Positions 20,105 to 29,197 of a stretch of DNA of 64,000 nt are shown here, in pieces. The notes beneath the pieces were generated by a model. The model was not told the origin of the DNA, searched no databases, and worked only from the letters and a program-made list of their open reading frames with translations. This stretch comes from an uncultured Halieaceae bacterium (GTDB lineage Bacteria > Pseudomonadota > Gammaproteobacteria > Pseudomonadales > Halieaceae), in NCBI GenBank assembly GCA_913045375.1, contig CAJWQE010000002.1, positions 19,809 through 83,808 of the forward strand, read 5' to 3'. Position 1 is the first letter of the stretch, and each line of letters starts with the position of its first letter. Both the position numbers and the translations under genes were made by a program.

Positions 20105-21117
20105 CGCCCGCAATTTTTGGCTTGGCAGGAACGACGCTCTCAGCCGACGAGCGAGACTTTTTCAGAGAAAGTCAGCCATTTGGCTTTATCTTATTTGGCC
20201 GCAATGTAGAGCAGCGAAGTCAGCTGCGCGCGCTGACCAATGACTTGCGCTCGCTTACCGGACGAGACCAATTGCCGATACTGATCGATCAGGAAGGCGG
20301 CAGAGTAGCGCGCATGCAAGCGCCAGAGTGGCCCGCCTATCCTCCTGCTGCCATCTTTGAAGCCCTGTATGCGCATGACCCGGCTCGTGGTTTAGAGGCC
20401 TGTGTGTTGAACTTCGAGGCCTTAGCGCTCGACTTGGCCGAGGTTGGTATTACCGTGACCTGTGCGCCGGTGCTGGATGTGCCTGTCGCGGGCGCTCACG
20501 ATGTCATTGGTGATCGCGCCTTTTCACAAAACCCAGATCACGTCGCAGCACTCGGTGAGGCCTGTTTAGTCGGTTTGAAAGCCGGTGGGGTTGAGGGTGT
20601 GATTAAACACATTCCTGGCCATGGCCGCTCGGCTGTGGACTCGCATAAAGACTTACCGCGCGTGGCCGCATCAGATGCCGAGCTTGCGCTGGACCTTTTA
20701 CCATTTCATGCATTAAGCGGCGCAATGATGGCCATGACGGCCCATGTCATTTTTGATGCCTGGGATGTCGACCAATGTGCCACCTTGTCGTCTTTTGTCA
20801 TTAATGAGGTTATCCGCAAAAAGGTCGGGTTCGATGGCCTTTTGATGAGTGACGATCTCGATATGAAAGCGTTGTCGGGTGAAATAGGCGAGCTTGCCCT
20901 CGCGTCGCAGCGCGCGGGTTGTGATGTCGTCCTGAACTGTTGGGCAAACATGACTGATATGGTGTCTATCGCGGAGAAACTCTCTGCTCCCTCGATTCAG
21001 TCACAAGATCGCATGTCACGTGTCTGCGCGGCATTGGTCTTAGCCACGACTTCCGCGACAATCAGCGAGCGTCAGGCAGCATTGATCGAAAGACGTGATG
21101 AGCTAATGTCGCGTTAA
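20101..21117 (+). CDS. nagZ: Beta-N-acetylhexosaminidase
   Basis: Cytosolic GH3 enzyme removing GlcNAc from anhydro-muropeptides in cell-wall recycling. The family signature with catalytic His/Asp is KHIPGHGRSAVDSHKDLP; the nucleophile aspartate is in LLMSDDLDMKAL. Also LIDQEGGRVARM. 338 residues. Works in the same recycling route as AnmK encoded nearby. Confidence 0.95.
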   Translation: MTPAIFGLAGTTLSADERDFFRESQPFGFILFGRNVEQRSQLRALTNDLRSLTGRDQLPILIDQEGGRVARMQAPEWPAYPPAAIFEALYAHDPARGLEACVLNFEALALDLAEVGITVTCAPVLDVPVAGAHDVIGDRAFSQNPDHVAALGEACLVGLKAGGVEGVIKHIPGHGRSAVDSHKDLPRVAASDAELALDLLPFHALSGAMMAMTAHVIFDAWDVDQCATLSSFVINEVIRKKVGFDGLLMSDDLDMKALSGEIGELALASQRAGCDVVLNCWANMTDMVSIAEKLSAPSIQSQDRMSRVCAALVLATTSATISERQAALIERRDELMSR

Positions 21118-21169
21118 TGAGTACCGCCTTGTTAGTCAATGAGAGTGAGCCAGTGAGCCATTCCTGAGA

Positions 21170-22027
21170 GTGTTAAAACCATTGCGTAACCGAACCATAA
21201 CCTCATTTAATCCCGCCCAACCAACAACCGATGGTGCTGGCGTTGCCATTAAACGCGTCGCGCTCATGGGTGTGGGCAGTGTCGATCCCGTACTAATGAT
21301 CGACGAACTAAAATCGCCATACCGAGAAGACTTTCAGGCCGGATTCCCACCGCATCCACACCGCGGTATGCAGACGCTCACCTACATGTTGGCGGGTGGC
21401 ATTGCGCACGAGGACAGCATGGGGAATCGTGGCGAGATCCGCGAAGGCGGTGTTCAGTGGATGTCCGCGGGCTCGGGCGTCATTCACTCCGAGATGCCCA
21501 CGCAAGATACGACGGGGCTACATGGTTTTCAGCTCTGGTTCAATTTGCCAGCCAGACTGAAGATGAGTCCACCTCGCTATCGCGATATTGCGGGTAGCGA
21601 GTTGCCGTCAGTATCGGCAGACGACGTAACCCTTATTGCGATTGCCGGGACATGGTCTGTGGGTGAGGATTTATTGCAGGGTCCCCTAGACGAGCTTTCA
21701 CCGATTGCTCAAATGGCTGATTTGCAACTCGCACCTGATGCTGAATATGTGTGTGAGGTTCCGGCCATGGCCAATACCATGGCGTTTGCGTTTGAAGGCT
21801 CACTGCACGCAAATGCGCAAGATTTGCGATCGCCGGGTTTAGCGGTGTTTGAAGCGGGGAACTCGTTGGTGATTCGCGCATCCAAAGAAGGCGCGCGATG
21901 TTTGCTGCTGACTGGGGAACCCATTGGGGAGCCGGTAGTGCAGTACGGCCCTTTTGTTATGAATACACGTGAAGAGATAGAGACCGCGCTCAATGAATAT
22001 CGACTTGGTACGTTTCTTAAGCATTAG
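21170..22027 (+). CDS. Pirin family protein
   Basis: Bicupin of 285 residues. The metal-binding N-terminal cupin is clear: HPHRGMQTLTYMLAGG, then WMSAGSGVIHSEMP. Bacterial pirins have been assigned quercetinase or regulatory roles; which applies here cannot be told. The start used is GTG at 21170 with a weak GAGAG upstream. Its end overlaps the next gene by 35 bases. Confidence 0.9.
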   Translation: MLKPLRNRTITSFNPAQPTTDGAGVAIKRVALMGVGSVDPVLMIDELKSPYREDFQAGFPPHPHRGMQTLTYMLAGGIAHEDSMGNRGEIREGGVQWMSAGSGVIHSEMPTQDTTGLHGFQLWFNLPARLKMSPPRYRDIAGSELPSVSADDVTLIAIAGTWSVGEDLLQGPLDELSPIAQMADLQLAPDAEYVCEVPAMANTMAFAFEGSLHANAQDLRSPGLAVFEAGNSLVIRASKEGARCLLLTGEPIGEPVVQYGPFVMNTREEIETALNEYRLGTFLKH

Positions 22028-22301
22028 GTTGGTTGCTCTGGGCTGTCTGACGGCAGTGACCGCCTGCGCCTCTTTGCCCGCGGATCTTTTTGGGCAAGGG
22101 CCAGCTGATCCTGAGGTATCGGAGGCTCCTGCACTGCAAACCGTTCAATGCGATGAGCCAAGGCCTAAAATTTGCACGCTGCAATACGAACCGGTCTGCG
22201 CCGTGATGGAGTCGGGATCCATTAACACGTACCCTTCGGCCTGTAATGCCTGTGCTGATATCGCTGTCAGCGCCTGGCGACCTGAACCCTGCGAGGAGTA
22301 A
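21993..22301 (+). CDS. Small lipoprotein with Kazal-like domain
   Basis: A 102-residue protein with a lipoprotein signal (lipobox LTAVTAC). It is followed by a six-cysteine module spaced C-x7-C-x7-C-x10-Y-x3-C-x2-C-x12-C. The tyrosine and the last cysteine spacings follow the Kazal serine-protease-inhibitor pattern (CTLQYEPVCAV, then YPSACNAC). Probably anchored in the outer membrane. It overlaps pirin by 35 bases in another frame and ends 2 bases before the symporter gene, so all three are likely one transcript. Confidence 0.75.
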   Translation: MNIDLVRFLSIRLVALGCLTAVTACASLPADLFGQGPADPEVSEAPALQTVQCDEPRPKICTLQYEPVCAVMESGSINTYPSACNACADIAVSAWRPEPCEE

Positions 22302-22303
22302 AC

Positions 22304-23608
22304 ATGTCATTAACCAACCGAATTTTGCTGGCAATGGTTTTGGGGATTGGTCTTGGGTCAGTCCTAGAGGTGGTCTTGGGATCACTGAGTCCAGACAGTG
22401 GCCTTTACGGGTTTTTGTACAACGGCATGGTCATGGGCCTGTTCGATGTCCTCGGCCGGATTTTCATTGCGTCGCTCAAGTTGCTTGTTGTGCCTTTGGT
22501 TCTGGTGTCTCTGATTTGCGGTATGGCAGCTCTCGGCGCCAGTAGCCGCATGGGACCCATCGCAGGAAAGACCTTGGGGCTTTACCTCGTCACGACCTGT
22601 ATCGCTGTAAGCTTAGGTTTGGCGATTGCCTTGGCTGTTGGCCCTGGCGAAGGCGTTAATGCGGTTGCGAGTTCCGACTTTGTGCCGAAAGAGGCGCCGC
22701 CTATCAAAGAAACACTGATCAATATTTTCCCGACCAACCCTGTCGCCGCCATGGCCGAAGGCAACATGCTTCAGGTGATCGTGTTCGCTTTACTCGTGGG
22801 CTTCGCACTGACACGTGCGGGTGAGGCGGGGCAGCGTTTGATTGCCTGGTTCCAAGATATGGAAGTTGTTGTGATGAAAATGGTGGGAGTGCTGATTGAA
22901 CTTGCGCCTTACGGTGTTTTCGCGCTGCTGACCAAGCTTTTTGCCACCATGGGATTCGGTACCATTTTCGATTTGGCAGCGTACTTCTTTACGCTACTCG
23001 GTGTGCTCCTGTTCCATGGATTGGTGGTTTACGGTCTGGTTTTACGAACACTCACGCCGCTGTCTCCCGCAATGTTGCGACAGAAGATGCGCCGCGTCTG
23101 GGCCTTTGCGTTCTCTACTTCATCGTCGGGGGCCACCTTGCCTGTAACGCTAAGAACCGTTGAGAAGCGGCTTGGCGTGAATAAAAGTGTCGCTGGTTTT
23201 TCTGTGCCTTTAGGCGCAACCATCAATATGGATGGCACCGCTATCATGCAAGGTGTTGCCACTGTTTTCATTGCGCAGGTTTACGGTATTGACCTGTCCA
23301 GCAGCCAGCTTCTGATGGTTGTGCTCACCGCCACGCTGGCGTCCATTGGGACCGCCGCGGTGCCCAGCGCAGGATTGATTATGCTGTCGCTCGTATTGAC
23401 GCAGGCGGGACTACCGGTCGAAGGGATTGCGCTAATTCTTGGTGTGGACCGTTTACTGGATATGGTTAGAACAGCCGTTAATGTCACGGGTGATGCCACG
23501 GTATCGACCGTGGTCGCCTACCATGAAGGGCAACTCGATGAAGTGGTGTTCAATGATCCGGACGCCGATATTGAGGGTGACGATGAGACACAGAGGGCAG
23601 CATCATGA
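22304..23608 (+). CDS. Dicarboxylate/amino acid:cation symporter (DAACS family)
   Basis: A 434-residue inner-membrane carrier of the GltP/DctA type. Signature regions: the serine-rich re-entrant loop (FSTSSSGATLPVTL), the NMDGTAIMQGVATVFIAQ motif and VPSAGLIML near the second hairpin loop. The C-terminal NVTGDATVSTVVA matches the substrate-binding helix 8. Substrate (glutamate, aspartate or C4-dicarboxylate) cannot be fixed from sequence. ATGA overlap with the following MBL gene. Confidence 0.93.
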   Translation: MSLTNRILLAMVLGIGLGSVLEVVLGSLSPDSGLYGFLYNGMVMGLFDVLGRIFIASLKLLVVPLVLVSLICGMAALGASSRMGPIAGKTLGLYLVTTCIAVSLGLAIALAVGPGEGVNAVASSDFVPKEAPPIKETLINIFPTNPVAAMAEGNMLQVIVFALLVGFALTRAGEAGQRLIAWFQDMEVVVMKMVGVLIELAPYGVFALLTKLFATMGFGTIFDLAAYFFTLLGVLLFHGLVVYGLVLRTLTPLSPAMLRQKMRRVWAFAFSTSSSGATLPVTLRTVEKRLGVNKSVAGFSVPLGATINMDGTAIMQGVATVFIAQVYGIDLSSSQLLMVVLTATLASIGTAAVPSAGLIMLSLVLTQAGLPVEGIALILGVDRLLDMVRTAVNVTGDATVSTVVAYHEGQLDEVVFNDPDADIEGDDETQRAAS

Positions 23609-24255
23609 GCCTGTCGGTAACCGTCGTCCCCGTCACGCCATACCAGCAGAACTGCTCGATCATCAAATGCGAGACCACAGGGCTGGCCGCGGTGGTCGAC
23701 CCGGGTGGTGATACCGATCGCATCAAGGCCGCCATCGAAAAGATGGGCGCTAAGGTAGAGAAGATCTTGCTCACTCACGGACACATGGACCACTGCGCTG
23801 CGGCGGATGTCTTGCGCAAAGAGTGGCAGGTACCCATCGAAGGCCCGGAGGAGGGCGATCGGTTTTGGATCGATAATCTGCCCAAGTGGTGCGAGATGTC
23901 AGGCTTTCCCATGGCTGAAGCTTTTGAGCCCGACCGTTGGCTTGTTGACGGTGACACCGTAACAGTCGGCGCCCTTGAGCTCGCTGTTATCCATTGTCCG
24001 GGCCACACCCCAGGGCATGTGGTCTTTTATGACGGAGCACAGCGATTGGCATGGGTGGGCGATGTCATTTTTGCGGGCTCCATCGGGCGCACCGACTTTC
24101 CAAAAGGCAACCACAACGAACTCATTCACTCGATAAGAGAGAAGCTATTTCCGCTCGGTGATAACGTTCAATTCGTTCCTGGACATGGGCCGGATTCCAC
24201 GTTCGGTCGCGAACGCGCAACCAACCCCTTTGTTGCCGATACCCAGTTCGGCTAA
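23605..24255 (+). CDS. MBL-fold metallohydrolase (YcbL / glyoxalase II-like)
   Basis: A 216-residue zinc hydrolase with the metallo-beta-lactamase motif THGHMDHCAAADVL, HCPGHTPGHVVFY, GDVIFAGSIGRTDF and a C-terminal PGHGPDSTFGRER. This set matches the YcbL-like branch related to glyoxalase II, which hydrolyses S-lactoylglutathione or other thioesters; the true substrate is unknown. Translationally coupled to the symporter gene by ATGA overlap. Confidence 0.88.
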   Translation: MSLSVTVVPVTPYQQNCSIIKCETTGLAAVVDPGGDTDRIKAAIEKMGAKVEKILLTHGHMDHCAAADVLRKEWQVPIEGPEEGDRFWIDNLPKWCEMSGFPMAEAFEPDRWLVDGDTVTVGALELAVIHCPGHTPGHVVFYDGAQRLAWVGDVIFAGSIGRTDFPKGNHNELIHSIREKLFPLGDNVQFVPGHGPDSTFGRERATNPFVADTQFG

Positions 24256-24262
24256 GTCGGAT

Positions 24263-24276
24263 GCCGCTTAGGCGGC
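24263..24276. terminator. Hairpin between convergent MBL and OYE genes
   Basis: GCCGC-TTAG-GCGGC, a 5-base-pair GC stem whose loop contains the stop codon of the minus-strand oxidoreductase. It could act in both directions, but no U tract is present. Confidence 0.3.
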
Positions 24277-25344
24277 CACGAATCCATCCCAAGTCGCCAT
24301 GTAATCGATGAACTTGGGTCCTAACCCCTGAGCCGCGAGGTGCTCCCTGGTGACAGGCAAGGCGTGCATTTCGAAATCGGCATTTGCCAGTGCTTGCCTC
24401 GGGAAATCAGCATGGATAACCGCTGCGCGGCCTACGAGCACAAAGTCCAAGCCACTCTCGATGGCTCGCTCACAAGCCTCCGCCGAATACAACTTACCGG
24501 CTGCGCCCAGTGCGACTCCTTTTCGAGGTAAGTCGGCGAACACTTTGAGCAGGGACTGTCCTGCAAAGGCTTCATCGTGCGCATCTTTGAAAACGTCCCA
24601 GAGCGACATATCAAGATAATCGAGGCGAGGATCGACCAGCAGCTCCGATGCTAGATCGCGTATTTCCTCTGTCCGCTGACCAAAGCGCTCGGGTGATAGG
24701 CGAACTCCCAGACTGAACTCTCGACCACAGGCTTGGTTTATCCCAGCAATGATGTCGAACAGCACTTTTGCTCGCTTCTCGGGAGAGCCACCGTACGCGT
24801 CATCGCGACGATTGAACTGGGGGCTTAGAAACTGCGCGAGTAGGTAGCCGTGCGCACCGTGGAGCTGAACGCCATCGAACCCTGCTCGCTGACTACGAAC
24901 GGCAGCAGCAATACAGTCCTCGATAAAACCCTCGACTTCTTCGACGGTCATGGCTTTTGAGCCCGTCGACTCATCGTCAGAGGGGCACATTGGTACATCG
25001 TCGCAGTAACTACCCATGGCACGCATGCCGCCGTGGTGGAGTTGGACAACGGCGTGGCTGCCGTGCGCTTTAATCCCCTCTGCAAGTCGCGCGAGACCTT
25101 CTAGGTGCAGGTCTTCGTGTGCGCCTAACTGTCCAGGGAAGCCCACGCCTCGGTGCTGTACAGAGGTCGCACAAGTCATGGTCAGCCCAAACCCACCCTC
25201 GGCCCTGCGGGTGAGCCAGTGGTACTCGTCATCACTGAGTACGCCGTCAGCACCGCTCTGCAGATTGGTCAGTGCGGCGAGCATGTAGCGGTTCTTAATA
25301 GTCGATCCGTTAGCAAAGGTGAAAGGAGCTGCCAGAGCGCTCAT
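24268..25344 (-). CDS. NADH:flavin oxidoreductase, Old Yellow Enzyme family
   Basis: FMN-dependent oxidoreductase of 358 residues. Visible are VVQLHHGG, the active-site GVQLHGAHGYLLAQFLSP, FNRRDDAYGGSPEKRAKVL and the FMN-phosphate region DFVLVGRAAVIHADF. Enoate or trienoate reduction is expected of the family; no substrate is evident. It is 17 bases after the amidohydrolase gene on the same strand, so co-transcription is likely. Confidence 0.92.
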   Translation of the reverse strand: MSALAAPFTFANGSTIKNRYMLAALTNLQSGADGVLSDDEYHWLTRRAEGGFGLTMTCATSVQHRGVGFPGQLGAHEDLHLEGLARLAEGIKAHGSHAVVQLHHGGMRAMGSYCDDVPMCPSDDESTGSKAMTVEEVEGFIEDCIAAAVRSQRAGFDGVQLHGAHGYLLAQFLSPQFNRRDDAYGGSPEKRAKVLFDIIAGINQACGREFSLGVRLSPERFGQRTEEIRDLASELLVDPRLDYLDMSLWDVFKDAHDEAFAGQSLLKVFADLPRKGVALGAAGKLYSAEACERAIESGLDFVLVGRAAVIHADFPRQALANADFEMHALPVTREHLAAQGLGPKFIDYMATWDGFVAA

Positions 25345-25361
25345 AAGCTTATCCTCGGTTA

Positions 25362-27065
25362 TTAGTTTTGGTGTGCGGTACCGGCGTAAACAGTACCGAT
25401 GACCTCAATTGATCGTAATTGTTCAAGCGGCACGGTCAGTGGATCAGCCGCCAGCACAGTAAAGTCCGCCGCCTTTCCAGCCCGTATTGAGCCGATAGAA
25501 TCTTCGAGCCCCAAGATCCACGCCGCGTCGATGGTAATCGCTTTCAGCGCACCGTATCGACTCATTACTTCTCCTTGTCCGGTTTTTTCACCCGATATAT
25601 TTTCTCGTGCGACTGCAGTCCACATCAGTGTCAGCGGTGAGAGTGGTGCCATTGGGCTGTCAGAGTGGAGTCCAACGGGAACACCTTTTGATTCCAAGGA
25701 GCCGAGTCGAACCATTTGGGGTCCCCGATCAGGCCCGAGCCAATCGCCGCTGTACATCTCGGACAGAATGTAATGGTAGTAAGGGTTTGCGGAGACAGCC
25801 GCGCCGAGGGCTGCAAGCTTTCGGTTTTGATCTTCCGTACTGTAGGCAAAGTGCTCCAGCGTCATGCGGTGATCAGCACGAGGACTCTCGCGCAACAGGT
25901 AGTCCAGAAGATCAATGAAGCGTGCCGTGGCGGCATCACCATTACTGTGCGCATGAATCTGAAAGCCAGCGTCCCAAAACGTTTTGGCGAATGTCTCGAG
26001 TGTGGGGACATCGACCATCCATACACCCGTGTGCCCGTCGAGGTAGCCAGGTGACCCCATCTGGGAGAGGCCCGAAAAGATCGCACCATCAATCATGAGT
26101 TTGAAGTGATTACCCACCGTCACTTGATCATCATTCATGGTTTGCCATTCGCGGACTTCAGCAAGCGCTTGCTCCGCGGATTTTTGCCGTGTGATGAAAT
26201 CGGTAATGATGGGTGTGAGAAGCACGCGAACACCGACAGGGTCACCGGCCACTGCGGCTTTTACGGCCTGAATTTCAGCAACGGGGTTACCAAAAATGCC
26301 GGTGCCCATATCCGCAGCAGTCGTCACCCCTGATTCGTGCATCATGGAGAGGAAGTTCTGCATGCCCTTCATGTAGCGAGCAGGCTCAAAGAGAAATCCC
26401 ATGCGCGGGAATACTGCTCTCAGGCCCAGTTCATAGAAGTGGCCTCGTTCCCAGCTGGCTCCATGAGGAATGGCATCCGCATCATCCTTGGTAACGCCCA
26501 GGAGTTCCCAGGCTGCATCATTGCCAATGAGCTCATGAAACGAGCGGTGCCAGAGCATAACCGGTGTATCGCCAAACCAGTCGTTGAGATCATCCCGCCA
26601 CACCTCGCCGTGCCACAGCGGGTGATAGCCAAAGGCGACAAACGGTACTGACGCATCATCATGTTGCGCGACCAGATTTTGCAGTGCACTTCGGTAGCCC
26701 TCGGGCGTTGTCGCTCCCGGGAAATCACCGGTGGGTAGGTACCAGTCATCGGGTGCAAGAAAGGGGAACTGTGTCAAAACTGCAGGCAGAGTAGGGTGGA
26801 CATGAGGATCAATGAAGCCCGGTGTCATGACCTTGTCTTCGAACTGTCGGTCGATCCGCGCACCGCGTGCAGCAATCAGCGGGCTCAGGCTATCCAAGGA
26901 GCCAACGGCCAAGACTTTTCCATCTTCCACCGCTACGGCGGTCGCCTCGGGTAGTGCGGGTTCCATGGTTCGAATGAGCTTGGCCGTGTAAACCACAGTT
27001 TCCGCTTGGATGCCGTGCGTTAGTGACAGCAATGCAAGAGCAACCATTATTGTTATTGGGCGCAT
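25362..27065 (-). CDS. Exported amidohydrolase (YtcJ-like, amidohydrolase family 3)
   Basis: Metal-dependent hydrolase with a signal peptide (MRPITIMVALALLSLTHGIQA). Landmarks: the beta-sandwich start, TPGFIDPHVHP (metal-binding His-x-His), HAHSNGDAA and a late aspartate in VGLHSDSPMAPLSPL. The start at 27065 is chosen over one at 27086 because GGAGG lies 5 bases before it and the signal peptide begins there. 567 residues. Substrate unknown. It lies 59 bases after the end of the M48 gene in the same direction, so read-through from the large envelope operon is possible. Confidence 0.87.
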   Translation of the reverse strand: MRPITIMVALALLSLTHGIQAETVVYTAKLIRTMEPALPEATAVAVEDGKVLAVGSLDSLSPLIAARGARIDRQFEDKVMTPGFIDPHVHPTLPAVLTQFPFLAPDDWYLPTGDFPGATTPEGYRSALQNLVAQHDDASVPFVAFGYHPLWHGEVWRDDLNDWFGDTPVMLWHRSFHELIGNDAAWELLGVTKDDADAIPHGASWERGHFYELGLRAVFPRMGFLFEPARYMKGMQNFLSMMHESGVTTAADMGTGIFGNPVAEIQAVKAAVAGDPVGVRVLLTPIITDFITRQKSAEQALAEVREWQTMNDDQVTVGNHFKLMIDGAIFSGLSQMGSPGYLDGHTGVWMVDVPTLETFAKTFWDAGFQIHAHSNGDAATARFIDLLDYLLRESPRADHRMTLEHFAYSTEDQNRKLAALGAAVSANPYYHYILSEMYSGDWLGPDRGPQMVRLGSLESKGVPVGLHSDSPMAPLSPLTLMWTAVARENISGEKTGQGEVMSRYGALKAITIDAAWILGLEDSIGSIRAGKAADFTVLAADPLTVPLEQLRSIEVIGTVYAGTAHQN

Positions 27066-27124
27066 GAGACCTCCCTCTGTCGCCACGCCATGATGTCATG
27101 AAATGTGGGATGACAGCAGTAGAC

Positions 27125-28534
27125 CTATCGAAGAACTTTTAGCCAATCTCCGGTGCGTGGCTCGCCGCTGGGGTAGTAGCCATTGATCAAGCGCAGTTGG
27201 TTTTCTGCGTCGGGCACCCGAACGCCCGAGCTCAGCGATCCGAAGGTGGCACCCCTGGGTACTTGCACGTAGTTTAAGACGTGGCTTTCGCCCCGCTTTT
27301 TCTCTCGCGCAAAGAGGGGTCGGAAGGAGGTGATGATGGTTTTAAATCCTGCATCGGCAGCACCAAAGTCGCTGGCTTCGCCCTCAAACAAAAAGCGGAA
27401 TCGGTGATCAACAATACCCAAGCGCTTCTGAACCCCGCCAGCACTTGCCAGTCCCGTCGCGCCCTTCAGGCCTTCGTTCTCAATCGACTCCTGCCCACTG
27501 ACCTCACCAGAAGCCAGCTCGGGAAGTGCGTCATCGGGGCTTTTATCAGGGTCTACCTTGGCGATCTTAATTTTGAGAGTCGCATCCGAATCAGGGGCTT
27601 TCGCTACAATTTCCCGCGTGGTCGCCGTCACGACCCAGTCCTCAGGGTGCTCAAAGGTAAAATCCAGTTTGTTGTGGTAGTACCGTAAGGGGTCGCTTTG
27701 CGCCTCGGCGCTCGCACCGACCACCATTCCTTCGGTTTCGCGCCTGAACCGGCCAGGCAGCTCTGGGTTCTCGGGCATCGTGTCGAGATCTAGGCTGTTG
27801 GCTGTCTTGATCACGGTTTGCAGTCGCAAGTCATTTCTCGGGTGGCTGGCATACAGCCCGTGGTAGGTACCGGAGGGTTTACCTGAAGCCTTGGCAACCG
27901 CTTTGCGGTAGCGCTCCTGATCTTTGAGAACACCGATGACCGATAGCAAGGCGTCAGCGTCATATCCACTTTTATGCATGAATTCAGCGCCGGCCGCGTC
28001 CGCTTCGAGTTCCATATCACGGCCGAAGCCTGAAATAAGCTCTGCGCCGTACATGCTGGTCGCGTCATACAGATCGCCCGACCCGGTTAGGATCAACGCT
28101 GATACCGCTGCTACCTGATTGGTAATGGTCTGGGTTCTCCGGCGCGAATGGTGCCGCTCGGTGATATGCCCGATCTCGTGTGCAATGACGCCAGCAAGCT
28201 CTGCCTCGCTATCGAGGTAGGCAAGTAGGCCTCGGTTGATATAGATAAGACCGCCGGGCAGGGCGAACGCATTGATGTCAGGCGAGTCCAGCAAGGTAAA
28301 GGTGAATTCCTGATTGGGCATGCTGGAGTTGGCGACCAATCGCGCACCGATTTCGTCAATGTAGGCCTGCAACTCGGGATCGTCGTAGATGCCGATGTTT
28401 TCAATCAGCTTCTCGTGCTCTTCAGCAGCATCGGTTGGAATACTAACGGGCCGCCCGCCGACGGTAACCGTCGATGAACCAGCGCAGCCTGCGATCAGGG
28501 CGGTCAAGCAGAGCGAGGCTAAGAGTCGTTTCAT
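27125..28534 (-). CDS. M48-family metalloprotease lipoprotein
   Basis: Thirteenth and last gene of the envelope operon. A lipobox (TALIAGC) gives a lipid-anchored periplasmic protein. The zinc motif HEIGH is at residues 119-123 and the third ligand glutamate is in DMELEADAAG, as in BepA/LoiP-like proteases. After the protease domain (to about 260), a second domain of about 130 residues (LDFTFEHPEDWVVTATT...) and a C-terminal LINGYYPSGEPRTGDWLKVLR tail are present. 469 residues. It starts 3 bases after the preceding gene. A role in quality control or processing of the operon's envelope proteins is inferred from context. Confidence 0.9.
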   Translation of the reverse strand: MKRLLASLCLTALIAGCAGSSTVTVGGRPVSIPTDAAEEHEKLIENIGIYDDPELQAYIDEIGARLVANSSMPNQEFTFTLLDSPDINAFALPGGLIYINRGLLAYLDSEAELAGVIAHEIGHITERHHSRRRTQTITNQVAAVSALILTGSGDLYDATSMYGAELISGFGRDMELEADAAGAEFMHKSGYDADALLSVIGVLKDQERYRKAVAKASGKPSGTYHGLYASHPRNDLRLQTVIKTANSLDLDTMPENPELPGRFRRETEGMVVGASAEAQSDPLRYYHNKLDFTFEHPEDWVVTATTREIVAKAPDSDATLKIKIAKVDPDKSPDDALPELASGEVSGQESIENEGLKGATGLASAGGVQKRLGIVDHRFRFLFEGEASDFGAADAGFKTIITSFRPLFAREKKRGESHVLNYVQVPRGATFGSLSSGVRVPDAENQLRLINGYYPSGEPRTGDWLKVLR

Positions 28535-28537
28535 GGC

Positions 28538-29197
28538 TTACGACCCGGCAGACAGATACTGCAGTAGCTGGGTGCCTAGGCTGTCGCAGGCGGTGTCCTG
28601 AACGGGCGCAATGATCGGAATGGGAACAACAACGGCTGGCATGTAGCTTTGTCCACTGGTTAAGGCACTCATCTTTCCGACCTCGGCCCCGTCGTCAAAG
28701 TTCCATATCGTGGCTTCGTATTCGGACTCGGTGCCCCAGGTGCCGAAACCAAAGCATCCGGCACCGGTTGGACCAACACCGCAGGTCATGGAGCCACTGC
28801 TGTTGGTGTCTTGGGTTCGACCATCAATCCAGATCATGTAATTGAGGTCAAGGTCCTCCAGCTTATTCGCTACGCTGGGGAGCATCATTAGTCGGCCAAC
28901 GCTCTCAATACTGAGGGGCGCAGTCCGCGGCTCAAACCATGGGTACAGGGCATCGACAAATTGTCGCTCGGGGATCACGCTAATGCTCTCGCTACCGCGG
29001 CTGATGTGATTGCCAATGCAGTCGATGAAATCGGGTTCGGTGTCGTAGTCAGGCGCATGACGCCGACCGAGAACAACAATACTGCCATCCGCCATACCTG
29101 CGACAGGCGCATCGAATGTCATTTCATCGACATTGGCAGTGACACAACCGCCGAGCAGGCCACCAAGCATAAAGACAGAGAGCAGGGCGCGCTTCAT
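28538..29197 (-). CDS. Lipoprotein of unknown function (operon gene 12)
   Basis: A 219-residue lipoprotein with lipobox LGGLLGGC. The N-terminal half has an alternating beta/alpha pattern (DGSIVVLGRRHA, ISVIPERQFVDALYPWFEPR) and a central YMIWIDGRTQDTNSSGSMTCGVGPTGAGCFGFGTW loop region with a cysteine pair. I do not recognise a named family; the pattern recalls small envelope lipoproteins that bind a partner by a strand-helix core. ATGA overlap with the preceding gene, 3 bases before the M48 gene. Confidence 0.75.
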   Translation of the reverse strand: MKRALLSVFMLGGLLGGCVTANVDEMTFDAPVAGMADGSIVVLGRRHAPDYDTEPDFIDCIGNHISRGSESISVIPERQFVDALYPWFEPRTAPLSIESVGRLMMLPSVANKLEDLDLNYMIWIDGRTQDTNSSGSMTCGVGPTGAGCFGFGTWGTESEYEATIWNFDDGAEVGKMSALTSGQSYMPAVVVPIPIIAPVQDTACDSLGTQLLQYLSAGS

